From NCBI GenBank assembly GCA_050944685.1, contig JBMNRP010000010.1, positions 42,830 through 106,829 on the forward strand: DNA of 64,000 nucleotides, read 5' to 3'. The notes beneath the pieces are model-generated. The model made no database searches. It had not been told where the DNA came from and saw only the letters and a program-made list of their open reading frames with translations. A program made the position numbers and the translations under genes. Shown here in pieces: positions 50,112 through 58,582 of this stretch. Position 1 is the stretch's first letter. Every line of letters starts with the position of its first letter. Source of the stretch: CADBRN01 sp050944685 (GTDB lineage Bacteria > Bacillota > Clostridia > Lachnospirales > Lachnospiraceae).

Positions 50112-50129
50112 AAAACAGGAGGTCCGACC

Positions 50130-50798
50130 ATGGCGAAGAAAAAGGAACTGGGGAAAAAGCAGAAAGAAATACTGGATTTCATCAAGCAGGAGATTCTGAA
50201 ACGGGGCTATCCCCCGACCGTCCGTGAGATCTGCAGCGCGGTCGGGCTGAAATCGACCGCTTCCGTCTATTTCCATCTGAATGCGCTCGAGGAAAAGGGA
50301 TATATTTCCAGAGATCCGGACAAGCCGCGGGCGATCGAGATCAAGGATGAAAATTTCCAGGATCTGAGGATCAGCGCTCTCTCTGCCGAGGACTCCGGAT
50401 CTTCGCTCAGTGTTTCGTCAGATTCGGTCGTCCAGGTTCCCGTCGTCGGCCGGGTCGCCGCCGGTGTCCCGCTGCTGGCCGTTGAACAGGTCGAATCTTT
50501 TTTCCCGCTGCCGGCAGACCGTCTTCCGAATCAGGAGTGCTTTATTCTGAAGGTGCGCGGCGAGAGCATGATCAACGCCGGTATCTTCGACGGCGATTAT
50601 GTGATCGTCGAAAAAACGCCCTCTGCCGAGAACGGGGAGATGGTGGTGGCTCTGATCGACGATTCCGCCACGGTAAAAACGTTCTATAAAGAAAGAGACC
50701 ATGTGCGGCTTCAGCCGGAAAATGATTCGATGGATCCGATTCTGGTAAGAGATGTGGAGATTCTCGGAAAGGTCTTCGGAGTCATGCGGTTCTTCTGA
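50130..50798 (+). CDS. lexA: SOS repressor LexA
   Basis: The 222-residue protein has an N-terminal winged helix (REICSAVGLKSTASVYFHLN, ~32-51) and a C-terminal self-cleavage domain with cleavage site Ala111-Gly112 in VGRVAAGVPL, nucleophile Ser146 (GESM) and Lys183 (ATVKTF). RecA filaments trigger self-cleavage and de-repress SOS genes, here including the divergent yneA and lexA itself. The ATG follows AGGAGG. The sequence is complete and appears functional. Confidence 0.96.
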   Translation: MAKKKELGKKQKEILDFIKQEILKRGYPPTVREICSAVGLKSTASVYFHLNALEEKGYISRDPDKPRAIEIKDENFQDLRISALSAEDSGSSLSVSSDSVVQVPVVGRVAAGVPLLAVEQVESFFPLPADRLPNQECFILKVRGESMINAGIFDGDYVIVEKTPSAENGEMVVALIDDSATVKTFYKERDHVRLQPENDSMDPILVRDVEILGKVFGVMRFF

Positions 50799-50876
50799 GA
50801 TTTTTCAGGAGAACGGACCGGAAACATCGGAAGAATGGACCGAAAACGATATTTGATGGAATTTGAAATTAAATGA

Positions 50877-50988
50877 TGGTATGATTGTCAGAGCCGGTTT
50901 CTTTTCATAAGCAGCCGGCTCCTGATTTACTATTTTCACACGGGGAAACCGGAGAATCTCATGCATTTTGCGCCATTCTTCTGTGTGA
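50877..50988 (+). promoter_or_regulatory. metF promoter and structured leader
   Basis: An extended -10 (TGGTATGAT, TATGAT at 50880-50885) starts a ~120-base leader. GAGCCGG (50891-50897) pairs with CCGGCTC (50915-50921). Then a three-way-junction-like fold can form: TCACAC (50936-50941) with GTGTGA (50983-50988), enclosing GG-GGAAA-CC and GGAGAAT (50951-50957) with ATTCTTC (50975-50981). It does not match a SAM riboswitch. Whether it senses anything is unknown. Confidence 0.5.
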
Positions 50989-51010
50989 GTGAAACGGAGG
51001 CGAAGAAATT

Positions 51011-51871
51011 ATGCGGATTATCGATATCCTGAACAGCCGGAAGGTTACGCTTTCTTTTGAAGTGTTTCCTCCGAAAACCGAGGACAGCTATCGCTCGGTC
51101 GAGGCGGCCACGATGAAAATCGCCGCCCTGCACCCGGACTTTCTGAGCGTCACATACGGCGCGGGCGGAGGGACGAGCGAGTATACTCTGAACATTGCGC
51201 AGAATCTGCGGGAAAAGTACGGGGTCGAAGTACTCCCCCACCTCACCTGTGTCTCCTCCACGAAGGAGCACGTTCATGCGATGATCGATCAGTTCCGGAA
51301 GCGCGGATTTGAGAATATCATGGCGCTCCGCGGGGATATCCCGAAGAACGGCCGGGTGGAAAACGATTATCAGTACGCCGCGGACCTGATCCGCGATATC
51401 CGGGAGCGCGGAGATTTCTGCATCGGAGGCGCCTGCTATCCGGACGGACACGTCGAATCCGCCACCAAGGATGAAGACATCCGTCACCTGAAGGAAAAGG
51501 TCGACGCGGGATGCGATTTTCTGACCACGCAGATGTTTTTCGACAACAGCGTTCTCTATAACTATCTCTACCGGATCCGCGAGGCGGGGATCACGGTTCC
51601 TGTTCTCGCGGGCATTATGCCGATCACAAATACCAGGCAGGTCAAGCGCACGGTGGAGTTGTCAGGGACCTATCTCCCGCAGCGTTTCAAATCCATTGTG
51701 GATCGGTTCGGGAACAATCCGGAGGCGATGAAACAGGCGGGGATCATTTACGCGACGGAACAGATCATCGATCTGATCGCGAATGATGTCAATCATATTC
51801 ACGTATATACGATGAACAAGCCGGAAATCGCGGCGGGGATCCTGAAGAGTCTCTCCGCGATAATCGGATGA
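51011..51871 (+). CDS. metF: Methylenetetrahydrofolate reductase
   Basis: Reduces 5,10-methylene-THF to 5-methyl-THF, the methyl donor for MetH. The 286-residue barrel enzyme has SFEVFPPKTEDSYRSVEAAT, VTYGAGGG, HLTCVSS, ALRGDIP, the FAD-binding DFLTTQMFFDNSVLYNY and AGIMPITN. It starts the metF-activation protein-metH operon; the next gene begins four bases after its stop. GGAGG lies before the ATG, just after the structured leader. Confidence 0.95.
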   Translation: MRIIDILNSRKVTLSFEVFPPKTEDSYRSVEAATMKIAALHPDFLSVTYGAGGGTSEYTLNIAQNLREKYGVEVLPHLTCVSSTKEHVHAMIDQFRKRGFENIMALRGDIPKNGRVENDYQYAADLIRDIRERGDFCIGGACYPDGHVESATKDEDIRHLKEKVDAGCDFLTTQMFFDNSVLYNYLYRIREAGITVPVLAGIMPITNTRQVKRTVELSGTYLPQRFKSIVDRFGNNPEAMKQAGIIYATEQIIDLIANDVNHIHVYTMNKPEIAAGILKSLSAIIG

Positions 51872-51875
51872 TGCC

Positions 51876-52523
51876 ATGATAAAAACAGATCCGAACGAGG
51901 TGCTGCGATACCTCGGATTCAAACACGGGAAGCAGCCGGACGCGCTGCTTCGGGAAAAAATCAGCCGCTGTGAAAAGGAACTTCAGGATGCCATCCGTCC
52001 CAGATCCATCTACCGCCGGTTTCCTCTGGAACATCCGAATGAAAATTCGGTCCGGTTTGCCCATCTGACGGTGAACAGCCGGAATCTGGCCGTCAATCTC
52101 GCGGGCTGCTCTTCTGTCTACCTTTTCGGCGCGACGCTCGGCGTCGGACCCGACCGCCTGATTTCGCGGTCGGAAATTATGAAAATCAGCGACAGCGTGA
52201 TTTATCAGGCGGCTTCCGCGGCCATGATTGAGGCGTACTGCGATGAAATCAATGAGGAGATACGGAAGAAGGCCGCGGATGAGCATCTCTACACGAGGCC
52301 GCGCTATTCTCCCGGTTACGGCGACTGTCCGATCGAATACCAGCGCGATTTTATCCGGATTCTCGACGCACCGAAGCAGATCGGTCTCACACTGACGGAT
52401 TCTCTTATGATGATGCCGTCTAAATCCGTCACCGCACTGATCGGTGTATCGGATATCCCGGTAATCTGTCATCCGAAGGGCTGCGAGTCCTGTTCGAAGA
52501 CCGACTGTGCCTATCGCAGGTGA
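51876..52523 (+). CDS. Stand-alone methionine synthase activation-domain protein
   Basis: The 215-residue protein resembles the C-terminal reactivation domain of MetH, with the SAM-binding RYSPGYGDCPIEYQRDF and the C-terminal GCESCSKTDCAYR cysteine cluster. In bacteria with a split MetH, this protein supports reductive methylation of oxidised cobalamin using SAM. It lies between metF and metH, and the adjacent MetH lacks this domain, so the two probably act as one system. Redox partner unknown. Confidence 0.88.
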   Translation: MIKTDPNEVLRYLGFKHGKQPDALLREKISRCEKELQDAIRPRSIYRRFPLEHPNENSVRFAHLTVNSRNLAVNLAGCSSVYLFGATLGVGPDRLISRSEIMKISDSVIYQAASAAMIEAYCDEINEEIRKKAADEHLYTRPRYSPGYGDCPIEYQRDFIRILDAPKQIGLTLTDSLMMMPSKSVTALIGVSDIPVICHPKGCESCSKTDCAYRR

Positions 52524-52570
52524 AGTGGCAGACTCTGACGCAGACCGAGACGTTTTTTCAGGAGGATTTT

Positions 52571-55018
52571 ATGAAACGTACGATTCCGATTGGGGAAAAG
52601 AGACTGTTTTTTGACGGGGCTTCCGGGACGATGCTTCAGAAAATGGGACTGGGAGCCGGGGAACTCCCGGAGACCTGGAATCTCGTCCACCCGGACCGAG
52701 TCGTCTCGATGCACAGGGCTTACCTGGAGGCGGGCTGTGATATTTTCAATACCAATACCTTCGGGGCCAATTCTCTCAAATATCCGGATCAGCTTGACGC
52801 GATCGTCACATCGGCCGTGAAGCTCGCGGATCAGGCCAGAAAAGAGACCGGACGCGAGGACGCATGGATCGCCCTGGACATCGGACCGACCGGAAAGCTT
52901 CTGGAACCGATGGGGGATCTCTCGTTTGAAAAGGCGGTCGGCCTGTTCGGTGAGGTTGTCAGGATCGGAAGCCGCGCCGGAGCGGATCTCGTTCTGATTG
53001 AGACCATGGCCGATTCCTATGAGGCAAAAGCAGCGGTTCTGGCCGCAAAAGAGAACTGCGATCTCCCGGTCTTTATCACGATGACATTTGACGAGACCGG
53101 AAAGATGCTGACCGGCGGAACGCCGGAATCCATGACAGCGATGCTGGAAGGACTGGGCGTCGACGCGCTCGGCGTCAACTGCGGACTGGGCCCTGACCAG
53201 ATGATTCCCATTGTAAAGCGGTTCCTTTCCGCCTCCTCTCTCCCCTTCATCGTAAACCCGAACGCGGGTCTTCCGAGAAGCGATCACGGTGAAACGCACT
53301 ACGATATCGGGCCGGAGGAATTTGCTGCCTCCATGCGCGAGATCGTTCTGCTCGGCGCGCATGCGGTCGGAGGCTGCTGCGGGACGACACCGGAGCATAT
53401 CCGGAAAGAGATCGAGCTGTGCGGGGATCTTCCTTTCCGGAGACCGGTCCGAAAGGACCGGACGGAAGTTTCTTCCTTCTCCCGGACTGTCACGATCGGG
53501 GAGAAGCCGGTTCTGATCGGAGAACGGATTAATCCCACCGGGAAAAAGAAGTTCAAGGAGGCCCTGAAGAACCATGATCTGGACTATATCATGACGGAAG
53601 GAATCCGGCAGGAAAGCGCCGGGGCGGATCTTCTGGATGTGAATGTCGGACTGCCGGATATCGACGAGCCGCTCATGCTCGCGGAGGTGGTCCGGAAGCT
53701 TCAGGGAATCACTGCTCTCCCGCTCCAGATCGACACCTCCGATTTTGTCGCGATGGAAAAATCCATGCGTCTCTACAACGGAAAGCCGATGATCAACTCG
53801 GTCAGCGGAAAAGAGGAAAGCATGCGGGCGGTCTTTCCGCTTGTAAAGAAATACGGGGGCGTCGTGGTCGCTCTTCTGCTCGACGACAGCGGCATACCGG
53901 ATACGGCAGAAAAACGGATCGGGATAGCGAAAAAGATCATCCGCACGGCTTCGGAGTACGGGATCCGGCAGAAGGATATTGTTTTTGACGCCCTGGCTCT
54001 GACGGTGTCTTCGGACCAGAAGGCTCCTTCCGTAACGCTTGAGACGCTCCGGAGAATTCGGGATGAGCTTCACGGAAACTCGATTCTCGGCGTTTCCAAC
54101 ATCTCCTTTGGTCTTCCCAGGCGGGAACTGATCAACGGAACCTTCCTGACCATGGCCATGGAGAGCGGACTGTCCTGCGCGATAATAAATCCCAATAATG
54201 AGACGATGATGAACGCATACCGCTCTTTCCTCGTTCTTTCCGGGTTTGACCCGCAGTGTGAAGAATTTATTCGAACCTATTCCGGAACGAAGGCGGCTTC
54301 TCCGATTATTTCCTCCGCGCCTTCCGGCAGAGCCGGAAATCCGTCTGCTGCCGGATCCGGCGATAAGGGAACGGCCGGGGATGCCGGAGTATCTATGACG
54401 CTCGCCTCGTGTATCGAGCGCGGGATGGACAGCCGCGCCGCGGCCGCGGCACAGGCCGCCCTGGCAGAGCCCGGATCCGATCCGATGAAGATCGTCAATG
54501 AGGAGCTGATTCCGGCGCTCAATCGCGTCGGGGACGGCTTTCAGAACGGCACCATTTTTCTGCCGCAGCTTCTGATGAGCGCGGAGGCGGCAAAGGCCGC
54601 CTTTGAAGTGGTGAAACAGCACATCGGAAGCGGAAGCGGTCCTTCGAAAGGAAGGATCATTCTTGCCACTGTGAAGGGCGATATTCACGATATCGGAAAA
54701 AATATCGTGAAGGTTCTGCTGGAAAATTACGGGTATGACGTCATTGATCTTGGAAAAGATGTGGCGCCCGAGACGATTGTGGATACGGCCAGAAAAGAAA
54801 AGATCCGGCTGGTAGGGCTGAGCGCGCTCATGACGACAACCGTCGTCAATATGGAAGAGACGATCCGTATCCTGAAGGAAGAATCTCCAGATACCGTTAC
54901 TGTGGTGGGCGGAGCCGTCATGAATCCGGACTACGCCAGATCGATCGGCGCGGATTATTACGCAAAAGACGCGATGGCCACCGTGAGGGTAGCCGACCGC
55001 GTCTTTGAAAATTCCTGA
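52571..55018 (+). CDS. metH: Cobalamin-dependent methionine synthase (without activation domain)
   Basis: Transfers the methyl group of 5-methyl-THF to homocysteine through cobalamin. The 815-residue protein has the homocysteine domain (FDGASGTMLQ; zinc ligands Cys204, Cys269, Cys270), the pterin domain (GERINPTGKKKFKEALK), a low-complexity Gly/Ser/Ala linker (~575-605), then the cap and B12 domain with DIHDIGKN (~704-711; His706 is the lower cobalt ligand) and VVGGAVMNPDYARSIGADYY. It ends without the activation domain found in E. coli MetH; that role falls to the upstream gene. The ATG at 52571 has AGGAGG before it; a longer in-frame start at 52520 lies upstream. Convergent with folD. Confidence 0.94.
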   Translation: MKRTIPIGEKRLFFDGASGTMLQKMGLGAGELPETWNLVHPDRVVSMHRAYLEAGCDIFNTNTFGANSLKYPDQLDAIVTSAVKLADQARKETGREDAWIALDIGPTGKLLEPMGDLSFEKAVGLFGEVVRIGSRAGADLVLIETMADSYEAKAAVLAAKENCDLPVFITMTFDETGKMLTGGTPESMTAMLEGLGVDALGVNCGLGPDQMIPIVKRFLSASSLPFIVNPNAGLPRSDHGETHYDIGPEEFAASMREIVLLGAHAVGGCCGTTPEHIRKEIELCGDLPFRRPVRKDRTEVSSFSRTVTIGEKPVLIGERINPTGKKKFKEALKNHDLDYIMTEGIRQESAGADLLDVNVGLPDIDEPLMLAEVVRKLQGITALPLQIDTSDFVAMEKSMRLYNGKPMINSVSGKEESMRAVFPLVKKYGGVVVALLLDDSGIPDTAEKRIGIAKKIIRTASEYGIRQKDIVFDALALTVSSDQKAPSVTLETLRRIRDELHGNSILGVSNISFGLPRRELINGTFLTMAMESGLSCAIINPNNETMMNAYRSFLVLSGFDPQCEEFIRTYSGTKAASPIISSAPSGRAGNPSAAGSGDKGTAGDAGVSMTLASCIERGMDSRAAAAAQAALAEPGSDPMKIVNEELIPALNRVGDGFQNGTIFLPQLLMSAEAAKAAFEVVKQHIGSGSGPSKGRIILATVKGDIHDIGKNIVKVLLENYGYDVIDLGKDVAPETIVDTARKEKIRLVGLSALMTTTVVNMEETIRILKEESPDTVTVVGGAVMNPDYARSIGADYYAKDAMATVRVADRVFENS

Positions 55019-55034
55019 CGGGACAGATCTTTCT

Positions 55035-55886
55035 TCATATTCCGGCCTTCTCGGCGGCCAGAATGACATGTTTTGCGAGTACCGCCGTGGTGACGGAACC
55101 GACACCGCCGGGAACCGGAGTCACGGCGGAAACGATCGGGGATACCCGGTCGGTCAGGACATCTCCGCAGAGATTTCCGTTTTCATCGACGTTGATTCCG
55201 ACGTCTATGACCGTCTGTTCCGGCGAGACGAATTCTTCCGTCACCAGCCCGGGACAGCCGGCTGCCGCGATCAGAATGTCTGCGCTTTTGCACACGGCAG
55301 GCATATTGACCGTTTTGGTGTGGCACATCGTGACCGTTCCGTTCCGCGCCTGGAGCAGCATGGAAACCGGTTTTCCGATCACAAGACTTCGTCCGATCAC
55401 GACCACATTCTTCCCCTCAATACCGATTCCGTAATAATCGAGAAGCTCGATAACAGCCTCCGCCGTGCAGGGCGGATATCCTTTTCCTTTTCCGGAAAAT
55501 ACAGCGGCCAGCGAGCGGCTCGTCATACAGTCCACATCCTTTTCCGGATCCAGAAGTTCACAGGCATTCTGCTCCGCTTTTGCATCAGACAGCGGGCGGA
55601 ACATCAGGCAGCCGTGAAATTTGGGGTCCGAATTGATCCGCTGGATGATTTCATAGAGAATCGATCGATCAAATCTGGCGGGAAGGAGAAAACGCTCCGT
55701 CTCGATTCCCGCTTTCTCGCAGCGCTTCAGAGCCCCGTTTTCATAGGAGATATCGTCTTCCCGCTCTCCCACTCGGATGATGGCCAGTCTGGGGAAAATC
55801 CCGTCTTCTCTCAGCTTTTCCGAACGTTTTTTCAGATCTTCCGTAATTGCCTTTGCGACAGGAAGTCCGCGCAGTATCTCAGCCAT
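55035..55886 (-). CDS. folD: FolD-like methylene-THF dehydrogenase, catalytic lysine missing
   Basis: FolD normally oxidises methylene-THF with NADP+ and hydrolyses methenyl-THF to 10-formyl-THF. The 283-residue protein keeps the Rossmann motif VVVIGRSLVIGKPVSMLL, TPVPGGVGSVTTAVL and Tyr48. At the position of the conserved cyclohydrolase lysine (human Lys56, YVxxK) it has Ala52 (SYENGALKRCEKAGI), and the usual GxLVQLPLP reads GCLMFRPLS, so the conserved glutamine is Phe96. I infer the dehydrogenase may persist while cyclohydrolase is lost. The neighbouring FchA could do that step: it starts upstream and ends three bases before folD. The gene ends a long minus-strand run and converges on metH. 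Confidence 0.85.
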   Translation of the reverse strand: MAEILRGLPVAKAITEDLKKRSEKLREDGIFPRLAIIRVGEREDDISYENGALKRCEKAGIETERFLLPARFDRSILYEIIQRINSDPKFHGCLMFRPLSDAKAEQNACELLDPEKDVDCMTSRSLAAVFSGKGKGYPPCTAEAVIELLDYYGIGIEGKNVVVIGRSLVIGKPVSMLLQARNGTVTMCHTKTVNMPAVCKSADILIAAAGCPGLVTEEFVSPEQTVIDVGINVDENGNLCGDVLTDRVSPIVSAVTPVPGGVGSVTTAVLAKHVILAAEKAGI

Positions 55887-55889
55887 ATC

Positions 55890-56519
55890 TCAGTCCTCCT
55901 CGCGGCATATTTTCCGGCTGACCGTCGTGATGATCAGTTCCGCTTTCGGAATGGCGTCGCGGAGGATCTGTCCGACTTCCTTCTCCGTCTGCTCCGCGAA
56001 TTTTTTATCCTCGAGAGAGGAGGTATTGATATAGACATTCATCGCAGCGCTCTCAAGTGCGGCCCGGCAGAGAGACGCGCCGCATCCCACATCCGAGATA
56101 AGCATGACGCTTCCCTTCTCCAGCATCTCCGCCAGGAGCGAAACCAGATCGCCGCAGCAGCGGACCATTTCCAGAGGGGCGAGACACGCGTTCCGTGTCG
56201 CCTGCTCCATCACCTTCGCCCTGGCCGGGTCGTCCTTCGGAATACGGTAAGCCCGGGAGAGCGGCTCGAAGGCCTCGGCGTCTTCGTCTGCGAGGGCGAG
56301 AAGACGGATCCGGAGCTTCTCGGCCTTTTCCAGAAGGGCTTTGACGTCCTCCTCCGCATCGGCGTATTTCTTTTTTCCGATCGTGTAATTTCCGACCATC
56401 ATGCAGAGCGAAGCAGCGAGAGAACCTGTCACGGCAGCGGCTCCGCCGCCTCCCGGAACCGGCTTTTTGGCGGCAAGAGCTTCGGAAAACTGAGCACAGG
56501 ATAAATTGGTAAGTTTCAT
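55890..56519 (-). CDS. fchA: Methenyltetrahydrofolate cyclohydrolase (FchA/FTCD-C family)
   Basis: The 209-residue helical protein opens MKLTNLSCAQFSEALAAKKP followed by VPGGGGAAAVTGSLAASLCM, the signature of the formiminotransferase-cyclodeaminase C-terminal family. Stand-alone bacterial members act as methenyl-THF cyclohydrolases. The ATG at 56519 has AAGGAG upstream; longer reading into the previous gene is rejected. The paired folD-like gene has lost its cyclohydrolase lysine, so this enzyme probably supplies the hydrolysis step. Confidence 0.87.
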   Translation of the reverse strand: MKLTNLSCAQFSEALAAKKPVPGGGGAAAVTGSLAASLCMMVGNYTIGKKKYADAEEDVKALLEKAEKLRIRLLALADEDAEAFEPLSRAYRIPKDDPARAKVMEQATRNACLAPLEMVRCCGDLVSLLAEMLEKGSVMLISDVGCGASLCRAALESAAMNVYINTSSLEDKKFAEQTEKEVGQILRDAIPKAELIITTVSRKICREED

Positions 56520-56529
56520 ATGGCACTCC

Positions 56530-56883
56530 TTATTCGGTTTCGTGAAGCGGAAGCTGTCTGGCATCTCCCCAGATGCGGTCCAGACCATAAAAGGAACGGT
56601 TTTCGGGATCGAACAGATGAATGACAATGTCGCCGTAGTCGAGGAGAATCCACCCCGCATTCCGGTAGCCCTCGATCTGCTTCGGCTCATATCCCGCCCT
56701 CCCGAGGCTTTCATCGACACTGTCGCACATGGCCTGCATCTGATTGCGGTTCGTTCCGGTCGCAATGATGAAATAGTCTGCCAGTGTGGAAATCTCTGAG
56801 ATATCGAGGAGCTTCGTATCAATTGCCTTTTTCTCCTCAAGAGCGCGGATCGCGATATCAGCCATTTGTCTCGTTTCTGTCAT
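56530..56883 (-). CDS. rsfS: Ribosomal silencing factor RsfS
   Basis: The 117-residue protein has the RsfS/YbeB/Iojap motifs KKAIDTKLLDISEISTLADY, FIIATGTNRNQMQAMCDS, GYRNAGWILLDYGDIVIHLF and a C-terminal FYGLDRIWGDAR. It binds L14 on the 50S subunit and blocks joining under starvation. It completes the nadD-yqeK-rsfS block common in Firmicutes. The gap to fchA is ten bases. Confidence 0.94.
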   Translation of the reverse strand: MTETRQMADIAIRALEEKKAIDTKLLDISEISTLADYFIIATGTNRNQMQAMCDSVDESLGRAGYEPKQIEGYRNAGWILLDYGDIVIHLFDPENRSFYGLDRIWGDARQLPLHETE

Positions 56884-56928
56884 TCAGCAATACTCCTTTT
56901 CTTCCGGAATGGTCCGGTTCATAAAAAC

Positions 56929-57510
56929 TTACCCGGCATAGCGGGAATAGTATTTCAGCGCTTTTTCCGTCATCGGGTCCATCGATTTCGGGTTGCCGGA
57001 GAGATAATGGACCGTATCCTTCAGAATTTCGTACACGCAGCGGTTCAGGTCGTGAAAAGCCAGACTGCGGAGCTCCGGAAGACGCGGCGCCTTGTCCCGG
57101 TTGGGCTCAATATAATCCGACACGAAAATAATGCTCTCCAGGAGGGACATGTCCGGCTTTCCGGTGGTGTGCCACCGGATCGCCTGCAGGATTCCGATGT
57201 CCGAAATCCCGTATTCATCGCGGGCTACGTACACGCCGAGCTTCGAATGGAGAAGAGCCGGATGCTCCAGCTCAAACTGTGAAATTTCGATTTTTTTCCG
57301 GATGGCCAGCTGGCGCATTTCCGCATTGGTCATGCATTTGGCGCAGTCGTGAAGCATACCGGCTTCCCGGGCCGTTTCCAGATCTGACCCGTGGCACATG
57401 GCAAGAGCGGACGCCGTATAGGCAACCCCGAGTGTGTGACGATAGCGGTTTTCCGTCAGGGCTTTCTGAAGCTTTTTTTCCAGCTGCTCCCATTCTTCCC
57501 TGGATTTCAT
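56929..57510 (-). CDS. yqeK: YqeK-type HD domain phosphohydrolase
   Basis: The 193-residue protein has the metal-binding HD motifs (RYRHTLGVAYTASAL, LHDCAKCM) and HTTGKPDMSLLESIIFVSDY with further conserved Asp and His. YqeK enzymes hydrolyse diadenosine tetraphosphate (Ap4A). It lies between nadD and rsfS, the standard order. Confidence 0.9.
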   Translation of the reverse strand: MKSREEWEQLEKKLQKALTENRYRHTLGVAYTASALAMCHGSDLETAREAGMLHDCAKCMTNAEMRQLAIRKKIEISQFELEHPALLHSKLGVYVARDEYGISDIGILQAIRWHTTGKPDMSLLESIIFVSDYIEPNRDKAPRLPELRSLAFHDLNRCVYEILKDTVHYLSGNPKSMDPMTEKALKYYSRYAG

Positions 57511-57583
57511 TTGATCTTCTGTCCTCGCAAAGTTTTGTTCCCGATCACCAGTTTTTTATTATACGCGCAGTTCCTGATCCCCG

Positions 57584-58207
57584 TCAATTCAAAGAACGGT
57601 ACAGGCCGTTTTCCTCAATGTATCGGATCACCGGATCCGGCAGATAATAGCGGACCGATTCTCCCCCGGCGATCATTTCCCGGAGACGATGGGAAGAAAT
57701 ATCCAGGTTCGGTGTATCCAGAGTAAGAAAATTTCCGCCGTATTTCGCCCGCTTTTTCTGAATTTCCCGCTCAAACGCTTCCGGGGAAATCTGGTTGCGG
57801 GTGGCGACGACGAGCGTTCCGGCGTTCACGATTCTCTGGGGTTCGCGCCAGGTATCGAAATCGAAGAGACTGTCCGCCCCGATGATAAAATAATAGTCGG
57901 TATCCGGGTGCTCCGCTTTCAGTTTCTCCAGCGTCCGGTAGGTGTAGCTGTATCCGTCCGCGTTCATTTCGATCAGCGACAGGCTGAAATGATCATTGGA
58001 AGAAATTGCGAGCCGGACCATATCCACGCGCTCTTTATCCGAGGCGCGGCCTTTCCGGTTCCGCTTGTGCGGAGGATTGCCCGCGGGCATAAACCGGACC
58101 TCCTCGAGAGAAAACTGACGGAAAGCCGCTTCGCCGAGGATCAGATGACCGATATGTATCGGGTCAAAAGTTCCTCCCATAATACCGATTTTCCTGTGTT
58201 CTGCCAT
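57584..58207 (-). CDS. nadD: Nicotinate-nucleotide adenylyltransferase
   Basis: Makes deamido-NAD from nicotinate mononucleotide and ATP. The 207-residue protein has IGIMGGTFDPIHIGHL with the nucleotidyltransferase (H/T)xGH motif, FMPAGNPPHKR, FIIGADSLFDFDTW and the C-terminal ISSHRLREMIAGGESVRYYL. It is part of the obg-yhbY-nadD-yqeK-rsfS block. Its product feeds NAD(P), whose repair and sensing genes (nnr, rex) lie elsewhere in the window. Confidence 0.95.
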   Translation of the reverse strand: MAEHRKIGIMGGTFDPIHIGHLILGEAAFRQFSLEEVRFMPAGNPPHKRNRKGRASDKERVDMVRLAISSNDHFSLSLIEMNADGYSYTYRTLEKLKAEHPDTDYYFIIGADSLFDFDTWREPQRIVNAGTLVVATRNQISPEAFEREIQKKRAKYGGNFLTLDTPNLDISSHRLREMIAGGESVRYYLPDPVIRYIEENGLYRSLN

Positions 58208-58246
58208 ACCCGGTCGAATCCTTTCCTGCCGCGGCTTTGCGCGGCA

Positions 58247-58534
58247 TCAGAAAATTTTCCGCTTGTCGTCCTTTCCCTGTCTGTAGAGGACAATCTTCCG
58301 GCCGATGACCTGGACCACCTCAGATCTCGTGCGTCCGGCCAGCGTCTCCGCTGTCTCCCGGATATCCTCCGGATCATTCTTCTGAACATTGATTTTTACC
58401 AGCTCCCGCGCGGCGAGAGCTTCGTCGACGGAATTTGTGACCTCCGGCGTCAGTCCGGTGCGGCCAATCTGTATCACCGCATCCGTTTTCATGGCAAGGC
58501 TTTTGAGAAATGCGCGCTGTTTACTGGTCAGCAT
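58247..58534 (-). CDS. yhbY: RNA-binding protein YhbY (CRM domain)
   Basis: The 95-residue single CRM-domain protein has LTSKQRAFLKSLAMKTDAVI, QIGRTGLTPEVTNSVDEALA and a GKDDKRKIF tail. YhbY associates with pre-50S particles and is thought to act in ribosome assembly. It lies between obg and nadD as in most Firmicutes. Confidence 0.93.
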   Translation of the reverse strand: MLTSKQRAFLKSLAMKTDAVIQIGRTGLTPEVTNSVDEALAARELVKINVQKNDPEDIRETAETLAGRTRSEVVQVIGRKIVLYRQGKDDKRKIF

Positions 58535-58582
58535 AAAACCTTCCGGCTCCTTTCTCCGCGGAAAACGCGGCAGAAAATCAGA

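Noticed and set aside
50886..51010. SAM (S-box) or cobalamin riboswitch upstream of metF
   Set aside because: The expected conserved S-box core and cobalamin box sequences are not visible; only generic hairpins are.
52511..55105. 864-codon minus-strand open frame across metH
   Set aside because: It is fully antisense to a convincing metH; Arg/Asp/His-rich low-information sequence and no ribosome-binding site context.
55005..56504. 499-codon plus-strand open frame across folD and fchA
   Set aside because: It covers two well-supported minus-strand genes in antisense and has no conserved domain.
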